A model generated the notes under the pieces. That model saw only the letters and a list, made by a program, of their open reading frames with translations, searched no databases and was not told the DNA's origin. This document shows, in pieces, positions 21,545 to 33,500 of a stretch of DNA of 64,000 nucleotides. The position numbers were made by a program, and so were the translations under genes. Each line of letters starts with the position of its first letter. Position 1 is the first letter of the stretch. The stretch lies in the NCBI GenBank assembly GCA_009746045.1, contig RPFO01000310.1, forward strand, positions 3,992,662-4,056,661. Reading direction: 5' to 3'. Source of the DNA: Mesostigma viride (taxonomy: Eukaryota > Streptophyta > Mesostigmatophyceae > Mesostigmatales > Mesostigmataceae).

Positions 21545-24500
21545 TCACCAATGCTTCCATTGTGAAGCATCCACCCCTTCATCAAATCCGCGGCCTGCAA
21601 TGTTGAAGTCCAACTGTCTGTCATACTTGAGTCGTCGCCGGGCATCAAACTCGCCCCACCCATCTACCTGCAAGCAACGAACCCAACAAGCGTCAACAGG
21701 GTTTACACTCTCTCGATGTATCCAGTGTAAGGGATATCAAAGAGACGAAAAGGGACATGATTCCACGTACTTGTGGACCTTTCCACCCAAGCGCTTTGAA
21801 CAGGCCAAGCAGCTTTTATGTGCGTGCGAGTGGGTCAGTGAACACCAAATGAGACCAAACACGCGCGAGATTGGCAAGGTCAGACCTGGTGTATGGCAGA
21901 GAAGCAGGAGCGAAAAGTGCGCCATCGGCGCACTAAGGGGTCTACAATCTGCCACTCCCAAACTGCAAAATGTAACATGGCACGATGTCACATGCAGAGG
22001 AACATGCGGTAGGGCGCACATTCATGCTGCACTTTTTGCCTCTTTCATATGCCGCGAAAAAAAAACTGGCACAACAAAGTTCGCCATCATGAACACAGCA
22101 AAATTTTCCGTAACGGGAGTCGGGAGCTTGCCGATCTACCGGCTAAATCACGTGAGCTAACTTTTTGATGCATCAGCCCCCAACTCCATGACAGCCACCA
22201 CATCAGCACATGCATTATACGACCTGGTTCGAGACAGTTGTGAGGGTAAGCTTGTCAGGGCACATCTAGTTGCCCTGGGAGGTGATGTTCGGGCATTTAG
22301 GGCTCACAACAGGCAACAGGGACATCAGGGTTCACAACAGGGCATGTTGCCAGCTCACCTCCCGCAGCTGCTCAATAGTGATCTGGTTCCCATGCACTGA
22401 CAGCGTGTGTAGGGACGTGCATCCTCGCAAAATGCTGCCCGGTACGGCCTCCAACGCGTTGTTGTCCGCAAGGATAGCCTGCAGGTTGTAGCCCTTCGGG
22501 GCAGGTGGCACGGTTGTCAGTAACAACCTCGATTACCAACAACGCCCCAGCAACACGGGGCAGAACAACGCCCGCACCCGACCTTGAACAAACAAACATC
22601 CCTTCAACCCCTTGCTGTTCGCTTGCGTGCCAACGCAGGTGCTATCCTCCAGCAACACAACGACAGGCCTGCAGGCATGGCGAGAGGCACCCATGGAAAT
22701 CTGCTAGTCAGCCCCCCCCCCCCCCCCCCAAACTGACCCCATATACCCTTCCATGTAAACACTGCTGGCTCTCTTGCCAATGAGGCTGGCCGAAGCCATG
22801 CACGCAGCAATCACCAGATCTGTGCATGCCCACGAGATTAAAACAGTTACACTGGTGGCGGGTAGGCCTCTTCCAGGCCAGGCCTCGCACTAAAGCCTCA
22901 GCAAACACCAAAGAAGTGCCCGCAATCTCAAAATACATGGCAGCGATGGGCCGGCATGATGCCCTTAAGCTTCACAGGGGCCATCCGTCCACGTACATCA
23001 AGCCACACCCACCCCTCGCACACTTCAAGCCATACCCACCCACCCCGCATCGTCCTATCGCCGCACCTTGAGGTTCTTAAGCTGCCCCAGCGTTTCAGGG
23101 AACTGGCGCAGCTGGTTCCCACCCACGTGGAGCTGCGCGGGACAAACGGAAACAAATGAGAAACGATAAAGAAAAAAAAGCCTTTTTACTTGGGGGTGCG
23201 GTACGGGAAGGGAGCCCACACTAGAGGCAGATGGTAGCGCTCAACCTACCTATGGGAACTGTAGGCGGTTGAACTGCTGGTGGCAATCACTTTTGGGTCA
23301 TTTATGATAGGCATTAGTTTTGCCTAACCATTACACCCCGCATTAGCTTTAGAATATTTGATCATGCTTTGCCCATGCAGACAGGTACTCTCTGCTGAGG
23401 TGTCCTGCCCTAGCTAGTGCCTAGCCACAATCATCTTCCACCCCATGCCCGCACCTTAGCTGCTGGAATCCATGGAGGTGCAGGTGCACCTTGTGCACCC
23501 AGAGTAGGTGGCTGTTTGCATCCCCCACCTGCAGGTTGTAGCCCAGAATGTACTAAAAACCATAGGCCCCCTTCTCAGGGCCATGTGTTACGTATACTCC
23601 CAACGGAGTTATGTTCTTAATTAATTAATGACGACGATGGCGTGAACAAGACCCATGGAGTGCTCCCACACAGCCTACCTCGATGCCTCGACCAGAGCAT
23701 AGAGCCTTGTCAAAAAGGCTCCCATCCAGAATGCTTGTGATCTGGGTGGTTTGTGGCTGTCCAGAGGGTTACCATCATCCTACAGCACCAGCAAAGCACA
23801 ATTTGATCCAGCATATTTAATCCTGACGAGCGCACCCAGGCTTAGACCTGTTCATGTCCAGCCGGATTGTTTCCGCCCGCATCTCGACGATGACAAGGAA
23901 CACCACCGCCCCGCAGGCCTCAACCTTACAGGGAATAACCGAGCCAGTGAAAGCAACTTGGGCTCGTGCACCCCCTGACTATGCTCCGCACCCCTAACTA
24001 TGGCCTGCCCCCCCTGGCAGTGAGAGAAGCTAGGGCGCCGTCCCTCCTCGTTGTGTCTAGGGGGTTGATGGTTTCTTTATTGGGACCCACGTGATGCGTG
24101 CGTGTGCTCTAATAATTAAGAAACCACGGTCAGCACCCCGCTTACCTCGATGAGGGCGGAGCATCCTGCCAGCTCCCCCGGTATTTCCCGCAACCTATGA
24201 GCATCCAGCAGTGGAGTGGATGGATGGAGAGGTTGCGATGGGGCGCCCATGGAATAGCAAAGGAACGCCCACACGTCAGACCAGACAAGGCGGTGCGCTA
24301 TCACACAAGTTTACCTGTGGCCACTGTCGTGGCAACCAGAGGGTTACAACCCGAGCTTCTGTGGTACAAGTCACGACATGCCAACGTGCATGGGTGTCCG
24401 CTGGCCAAACACCTTGCCTCATCTATCGCATGCATGAGGGTAAGGTAGTCCCACATGCGGACCTTCTTCTGCCATTCGTCAACATTTCGAGACCTCAACT

Positions 24501-27500
24501 CCGACTCCCCTTTCTCAGAAACTGCGCAAAAAAAAAAATTGATATTCCATGCCCATTGCTGGCTTGGTGCCATATCAGTTGTCCCTCGGATCTCCAGCAC
24601 AGTAAAAAGGAAACAAAGAACACAGCCCTTTTGGTTCTTTCAAACCCCAACCTCCCTCCACTAAGCCCCCATCATGCCCTTCCCGTCTCCGACCATCCAC
24701 CCACCATGCCCTTCTCCTTGCCCTCAGCCATCCACCCACCATGCCCCCCTCCTTGCCCTCAGCCATTCACCCACAATGCCCCCCTCCTTGCCATCAGCAA
24801 TCCACTCACAATGCCCCCCTCCCTGCCCTCAGCCACCCACCCACAATGCCCCCCTCCTTGCCCTCAGCCATCCACCCACAATGCCCCCCTCCTTGCCATC
24901 AGCCATCCACCCACAATGCCCCACTCCTTGCCCTCAGCCACCCACCCACAATGCCCCCCTCCTGGCCCTCAGCCATCCACCCACAATGCCCCACTCCTTG
25001 CCGTCAGCCATCAACCCACAATGCCCCCCTCCTTGCCCTCAGCCATCCACCCACAATGGCCCCCTCCTTGCCATCAGCAATCCACCCACAATGCCCCCCT
25101 CCTTGCCATCAGCCATCCACCCACAATGCCCCCCTCCTTGCCATCAGCCATCCATTCACAATGCCCCCCTCCTTGCCCTCAGCCATCCACCCACAATGCC
25201 CCCTGCTTGCCATCAGCAATCCACCCACAATGCCCCCCTCCTTGCCCTCAGCCATCCACCCACAATGCCCCCCTCCTTGCCATCAGCCATCCACCCACAA
25301 TGCCCCCCTCCCTGCCCTCAGCCATCCACCCACCATGCCCCCTCCTGGCCCTCAGCCATCCACCCACAATGCCCCCCTCCTTGCCCTCGGCCATCAACCC
25401 ACAATGCCCCACTCCTGGCCCTCAGCCATCCACCCACAATGCCCCCCTCCTTGCCATCAGCCATCCATTCACAATGCCCCACTCCTGGCCCTCAGCCATC
25501 CACCCACAATGCCCCCTGCTTGCCCTCAGCCATCCACCCACCATGCCCCCCTCCTGGCCCTCAGCCATCCACCCACAATGCCCCCCTCCTTGCCCTCAGC
25601 CAATCACCCACAATGCCCCCCTCCTTGCCCTCAGCCATTCACCCACAATGCCCCCCTCCTTGCCATCAGCCATCCACCCACAATGCCCCCCTCCCTGCCC
25701 TCAGCCACCCACCCACAATGCCCCCCTCCTTGCCCTCAGCCATCCACCCACAATGCCCCCTCCTTGCCCTCAGCCATCCACCCACAATGCCCCCCTCCTT
25801 GCCCTCAGCCATCCACCCACAATGCCCCCCTCCTTGCCATCAGCAATCCACCCACAATGCCCCCTCCCTGCCCTCAGCCATCCACCCACAATGCCCCCCT
25901 CCTGGCCCTCAGCCATCCACCCACAATGCCCCCCTCCTTGCCATCAGCCATCCACCCACAATGCCCCCCTCCTTGCCATCAGCCATCCATTCACAATGCC
26001 CCCCTCCTTGCCATCAGCCATTCACCCACAATGCCCCCCTCCTTGCCATCAGCAATCCACCCACAATGCCCCCCTCCTTGCCATCAGCAATCCACCCACA
26101 ATGCCCCCCTCCCTGCCCTCAGCCACCCACCCACAATGCCCCCCTCCTGGCCCTCAGCCATCCACCCACAATGCCCCCCTCCTTGCCATCAGCCATCCAC
26201 CCACCATGCCCCCCTCCCTGCCCTCAGCCATCCACCCACAATGCCCCACTCGTTGCCCTCAGCCATCCACCCACAATGCCCCCCTCCTTGCCCTCGGCCA
26301 TCCACCCACAATGCCCCCCTCCTGGCCCTCAGCCATCCACCCACAATGCCCCCCTCCTTGCCATCAGCAATCCACCCACAATGCCCCCCTCCCTGCCCTC
26401 AGCCACCCACCCACAATGGCCCCCTCATTGCCCTCAGCCATCCACCCACAATGCCCCCCTCCCTGCCCTCAGCCACCCACCCACAATGCCCCCCTCCTTG
26501 CCCTCAGCCATCCACCCACAATGGCCCCCTCCTTGCCATCAGCAATCCACCCACAATGCCCCCCTCCTTGCCATCAGCCATCCACCCACAATGCCCCCTC
26601 CTTGCCATCAGCCATCCATTCACAATGCCCCACTCCTGGCCCTCAGCCATCCACCCACAATGCCCCCCTCCTGCCCTCAGCCATCCACCCACAATGCCCC
26701 CCTCCTTGCCCTCAGCCATCCACCCGCAATGCCCCCCTCCTTGCCCTCAGCCATCCACCCACAATGCCCCCCTCCTTGCCATCAGCCATCCACCCACAAT
26801 GCCCCCCTCCCTGCCCTCAGCCATCCACCCACAATGCCCCACTCCTTGCCCTCAGCCACCCACCCACAATGCCCCCCTCCTTGCCCTCGGCCATCAACCC
26901 ACAATGCCCCCCTCCTTGCCCTCAGCCATCCACCCACAATGGCCCCCTCCTTGCCATCAGCCATCCATTCACAATGCCCCCCTACTTGCCATCAGCCATT
27001 CACCCACAATGCCCCCCTCCTTGCCATCAGCAATCCACCCACAATGCCCCCCTCCTTGCCATCAGCCATCCACCCACAATGCCCCCCTCCTTGCCATCAG
27101 CCATCCATTCACAATGCCCCCCTCCTTGCCCTCAGCCATTCACCCACAATGCCCGCCTCCTTGCCATCAGCAATCCACCCACAATGCCCCCCTCCCTGCC
27201 CTCAGCCACCCACCCACAATGCCCCCCTCCTGGCCCTCAGCCATCCACCCACAATGCCCCCCTCCTTGCCATCAGCCATCCACGCACAATGCCCCCTCCT
27301 TGCCATCAGCCATCCATTCACAATGCCCCCCTCCTTGCCATCAGCCATTCACCCACAATGCCCCCCTCCTTGCCATCAGCAATCCACCCACAATGCCCCC
27401 CTCCTTGCCCTCAGCCATCCACCCACAATGCCCCCCTCCTTGCCATCAGCCATCCACCCACAATGCCCCCCTCCTGGCCCTTAGCCATCCACCCACAATG

Positions 27501-30500
27501 CCCCCCTCCTTGCCATCAGCCATCCACCCACAATGCCCCCTCCTTGCCATCAGCCATCCACCCACAATGCCCCCCTCCTTGCCATCAGCCATTCACCCAC
27601 AATGCCCCCCTCCTTGCCCTCGGCCATCCACCCACAATGCCCCCCTCCTGGCCCTCAGCCATCCACCCACAATGCCCCCCTCCTTGCCATCAGCAATCCA
27701 CCCACAATGCCCCCTCCCTGCCCTCAGCCACCCACCCACAATGGCCCCCCTCATTGCCCTCAGCCATCCACCCACAATGCCCCCCTCCCTGCCCTCAGCC
27801 ACCCACCCACAATGCCCCCCTCCTTGCCCTCAGCCATCCACCCACAATGGCCCCCTCCTTGCCATCAGCAATCCACCCACAATGCCCCCCTCCTTGCCAT
27901 CAGCCATCCACCCACAATGCCCCCCTCCTTGCCATCAGCCATCCATTCACAATGCCCCACTCCTGGCCCTCAGCCATCCACCCACAATGCCCCCCTCCCT
28001 GCCCTCAGCCATCCACCCACAATGCCCCCCTCCTTGCCCTCAGCCATCCACCCGCAATGCCCCCCTCCTTGCCCTCAGCCATCCACCCACAATGCCCCCC
28101 TCCTTGCCATCAGCCATCCACCCACAATGCCCCCCTCCCTGCCCTCAGCCATCCACCCACAATGCCCCACTCCTTGCCCTCAGCCACCCACCCACAATGC
28201 CCCCCTCCTTGCCCTCAGCCATCAACCCACAATGCCCCCCTCCTTGCCCTCAGCCATCCACCCACAATGGCCCCCTCCTTGCCATCAGCCATCCATTCAC
28301 AATGCCCCCCTCCTTGCCATCAGCCATTCACCCACAATGCCCCCCTCCTTGCCATCAGCAATCCACCCACAATGCCCCCCTCCTTGCCATCAGCCATCCA
28401 CCCACAATGCCCCCCTCCTTGCCATCAGCCATCCATTCACAATGCCCCCCTCCTTGCCCTCAGCCATTCACCCACAATGCCCCCTCCTTGCCATCAGCAA
28501 TCCACCCACAATGCCCCCCTCCCTGCCCTCAGCCACCCACCCACAATGCCCCCCTCCTGGCCCTCAGCCATCCACCCACAATGCCCCCCTCCTTGCCATC
28601 AGCCATCCACGCACAATGCCCCCCTCCTTGCCATCAGCCATCCATTCACAATGCCCCCCTCCTTGCCATCAGCCATTCACCCACAATGCCCCCCTCCTTG
28701 CCATCAGCAATCCACCCACAATGCCCCCCTCCTTGCCCTCAGCCATCCACCCACAATGCCCCCCTCCTTGCCATCAGCCATCCACCCACAATGCCCCCCT
28801 CCTGGCCCTTAGCCATCCACCCACAATGCCCCCTCCTTGCCCTCAGCCATCCACCCACAATGCCCCCCTCCCTGCCCTCAGCCACCCACCCACAATGCCC
28901 CCCTCCTGGCCCTCAGCCATCCACCCACAATGCCCCCCTCCTTGCCATCAGCCATCCACCCACCATGCCCCCCTCCCTGCCCTCAGCCATCCACCCACAA
29001 TGCCCCACTCCTTGCCCTCAGCCATCCACCCACAATGCCCCCCTCCTTGCCCTCAGCCATCCACCCACAATGCCCCACTCCTGGCCCTCAGCCACCCACC
29101 CACAATGCCCCCCTCCTGGCCCTCAGCCATCCACCCACAATGCGCCCCTCCTTGCCATCAGCCATCCACCCACAATGCCCCCCTCCTTGCCCTCAGCCAT
29201 CCACCCACAATGCCCCCCTCCTTGCCCTCAGCCATCCACCCACAATGCCCCCCTCCTGGCCCTCAGCCATCCACCCACAATGCCCCCCTCCTTGCCCTCA
29301 GCCATCCACCCACAATGCCCCCCTCCTGCCCTCAGCCACCCACCCACAATGCCCCCCTCCTGGCCCTCAGCCATCCACCCACAATGCCCCCCTCCTTGCC
29401 ATCAGCCATCCACCCACCATGCCCCCCTCCCTGCCCTCAGCCATCCACCCACAATGCCCCACTCGTTGCCCTCAGCCATCCACCCACAATGCCCCCCTCC
29501 TTGCCCTCGGCCATCCACCCACAATGCCCCCCTCCTGGCCCTCAGCCATCCACCCACAATGCCCCCTCCTTGCCATCAGCAATCCACCCACAATGCCCCC
29601 TCCTTGCCCTCAGCCATCCACCCACAATGCCCCCCTCCTTGCCATCAGCCATCCACCCACAATGCCCCACTCCTTGCCCTCAGCCACCACCCACAATGCC
29701 CCCCTCCTGGCCCTCAGCCATCCACCCACAATGCCCCACTCCTTGCCGTCAGCCATCACCCACAATGCCCCCCTCCTTGCCCTCAGCCATCCACCCACAA
29801 TGGCCCCCTCCTTGCCATCAGCAATCCACCCACAATGCCCCCCTCCTTGCCATCAGCCATCCACCCACAATGCCCCCCTCCTTGCCATCAGCCATCCATT
29901 CACAATGCCCCCCTCCTTGCCCTCAGCCATCCACCCACAATGCCCCCCTGCTTGCCATCAGCAATCCACCCACAATGCCCCCCTCCTTGCCCTCAGCCAT
30001 CCACCCACAATGCCCCCCTCCTTGCCATCAGCCATCCACCCACAATGCCCCCCTCCCTGCCCTCAGCCATCCACCCACCATGCCCCCCTCCTGGCCCTCA
30101 GCCATCCACCCACAATGCCCCCCTCCTTGCCCTCAGCCATCAACCCACAATGCCCCACTCCTGGCCCTCAGCCATCCACCCACAATGCCCCCCTCCTTGC
30201 CATCAGCCATCCATTCACAATGCCCCACTCCTGGCCCTCAGCCATCCACCCACAATGCCCCCCTGCTTGCCCTCAGCCATCCACCCACCATGCCCCCCTC
30301 CTTGCCCTCAGCCATCCACCCACCATGCCCCCCTCCTTGCCCTCAGCCAATCACCCACAATGCCCCCCTCCTTGCCCTCAGCCATCACCCACAATGCCCC
30401 CCTCCTTGCCATCAGCCATCCACCCACAATGCCCCCCTCCCTGCCCTCAGCCACCCACCCACAATGCCCCCCTCCTTGCCCTCAGCCATCCACCCACAAT

Positions 30501-33500
30501 GCCCCCTCCTTGCCCTCAGCCATCCACCCACAATGCCCCCCTCCTTGCCCTCAGCCATCCACCCACAATGCCCCCCTCCTTGCCATCAGCAATCCACCCA
30601 CAATGCCCCCCTCCCTGCCCTCAGCCATCCACCCACAATGCCCCCCTCCTGCCCTCAGCCATCCACCCACAATGCCCCCCTCCTTGCCATCAGCCATCCA
30701 CCCACAATGCCCCCCTCCTTGCCATCAGCCATCCATTCACAATGCCCCCCTCCTTGCCATCAGCCATTCACCCACAATGCCCCCCTCCTTGCCATCAGCA
30801 ATCCACCCACAATGCCCCCCTCCTTGCCATCAGCAATCCACCCACAATGCCCCCTCCCTGCCCTCAGCCACCCACCCACAATGCCCCCCTCCTGGCCCTC
30901 AGCCATCCACCCACAATGCCCCCCTCCTTGCCATCAGCCATCCACCCACCATGCCCCCCTCCCTGCCCTCAGCCATCCACCCACAATGCCCCACTCGTTG
31001 CCCTCAGCCATCCACCCACAATGCCCCCCTCCTTGCCCTCGGCCATCCACCCACAATGCCCCCCTCCTGGCCCTCAGCCATCCACCCACAATGCCCCCCT
31101 CCTTGCCATCAGCAATCCACCCACAATGCCCCCCTCCCTGCCCTCAGCCACCCACCCACAATGGCCCCCCTCATTGCCCTCAGCCATCCACCCACAATGC
31201 CCCCCTCCCTGCCCTCAGCCACCCACCCACAATGCCCCCCTCCTTGCCCTCAGCCATCCACCCACAATGGCCCCCTCCTTGCCATCAGCAATCCACCCAC
31301 AATGCCCCCCTCCTTGCCATCAGCCATCCACCCACAATGCCCCCCTCCTTGCCATCAGCCATCCATTCACAATGCCCCACTCCTGGCCCTCAGCCATCCA
31401 CCCACAATGCCCCCCTCCCTGCCATCAGCCATCCACCCACAATGCCCCCTCCTTGCCCTCAGCCATCCACCCGCAATGCCCCCCTCCTTGCCCTCAGCCA
31501 TCCACCCACAATGCCCCCCTCCTTGCCATCAGCCATCCACCCACAATGCCCCCCTCCCTGCCCTCAGCCATCCACCCACAATGCCCCACTCCTTGCCCTC
31601 AGCCACCCACCCACAATGCCCCCCTCCTTGCCCTCGGCCATCAACCCACAATGCCCCCTCCTTGCCCTCAGCCATCCACCCACAATGGCCCCCTCCTTGC
31701 CATCAGCCATCCACCCACCATGCCCCCCTCCTTGCCCTCAGCCATTCACCCACAATGCCCCCCTCCTTGCCATCAGCAATCCACCCACAATGCCCCCCTC
31801 CTTGCCATCAGCCATCCACCCACAATGCCCCCTCCTTGCCATCAGCCATCCATTCACAATGCCCCCCTCCTTGCCCTCAGCAATTCACCCACAATGCCCG
31901 CCTCCTTGCCATCAGCAATCCACCCACAATGCCCCCCTCCCTGCCCTCAGCCACCCACCCACAATGCCCCCCTCCTGGCCCTCAGCCATCCACCCACAAT
32001 GCCCCCCTCCTTGCCATCAGCCATCCACGCACAATGCCCCCCTCCTTGCCATCAGCCATCCATTCACAATGCCCCCCTCCTTGCCATCAGCCATTCACCC
32101 ACAATGGCCCCCTCCTTGCCATCAGCAATCCACCCACAATGCCCCCCTCCTTGCCATCAGCCATCCACCCACAATGCCCCCCTCCTTGCCATCAGCCATC
32201 CACCCACAATGCCCCCCTCCTGGCCCTTAGCCATCCACCCACAATGCCCCCCTCCTTGCCCTCAGCCATCCACCCACAATGCCCCCCTCCTTGCCATCAG
32301 CCATCCACCCACAATGCCCCCCTCCTTGCCATCAGCCATTCACCCACAATGCCCCCCTCCTTGCCCTCGGCCATCCACCCACAATGCCCCCTCCTGGCCC
32401 TCAGCCATCCACCCACAATGCCCCCCTCCTTGCCATCAGCAATCCACCCACAATGCCCCCCTCCCTGCCCTCAGCCACCCACCCACAATGGCCCCCCTCA
32501 TTGCCCTCAGCCATCCACCCACAATGCCCCCCTCCCTGCCCTCAGCCACCCACCCACAATGCCCCCCTCCTTGCCCTCAGCCATCCACCCACAATGGCCC
32601 CCTCCTTGCCATCAGCAATCCACCCACAATGCCCCCCTCCTTGCCATCAGCCATCCACCCACAATGCCCCCCTCCTTGCCATCAGCCATCCATTCACAAT
32701 GCCCCACTCCTGGCCCTCAGCCATCCACCCACAATGCCCCCCTCCCTGCCCTCAGCCATCCACCCACAATGCCCCCCTCCTTGCCCTCAGCCATCCACCC
32801 GCAATGCCCCCCTCCTTGCCCTCAGCCATCCACCCACAATGCCCCCCTCCTTGCCATCAGCCATCCACCCACAATGCCCCCTCCCTGCCATCAGCAATCC
32901 ACCCACAATGCCCCACTCCTTGCCCTCAGCCACCCACCCACAATGCCCCCCTCCTTGCCCTCGGCCATCAACCCACAATGCCCCACTCCTTGCCCTCAGC
33001 CATCCACCCACAATGGCCCCCTCCTTGCCATCAGCCATCCATTCACAATGCCCCCCTCCTTGCCCTCAGCCATCCACCCACAATGCCCCCCTCCTTGCCA
33101 TCAGCCATCCACCCACAATGCCCCCCTCCTTGCCATCAGCCATCCACCCACAATGCCCCCCTCCCTGCCCTCAGCCATCCACCCACAATGCCCCACTCCT
33201 TGCCCTCAGCCACCCACCCACAATGCCCCCCTCCTTGCCCTCGGCCATCAACCCACAATGCCCCCCTCCTTGCCCTCAGCCATCCACCCACAATGGCCCC
33301 CTCCTTGCCATCAGCCATCCATTCACAATGCCCCCCTACTTGCCATCAGCCATTCACCCACAATGCCCCCCTCCTTGCCATCAGCAATCCACCCACAATG
33401 CCCCCCTCCTTGCCATCAGCCATCCACCCACAATGCCCCCCTCCTTGCCATCAGCCATCCATTCACAATGCCCCCCTCCTTGCCCTCAGCAATTCACCCA

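Noticed and set aside
23440-23545. Possible extra LRR exon (minus strand, acceptor GGGCTACAACCTGCAG identical to that of exon 9)
   Set aside because: Including it breaks the phase between exons 7 and 8, which join perfectly without it; the shared acceptor sequence may be a small duplication.
23690-23900. Exon-like stretches (ITSILDGSLFDKALCSGRG; AETIRLDMNR) on the minus strand
   Set aside because: They have plausible splice sites but lie in intron 7, and inserting them disrupts the conserved repeat register.
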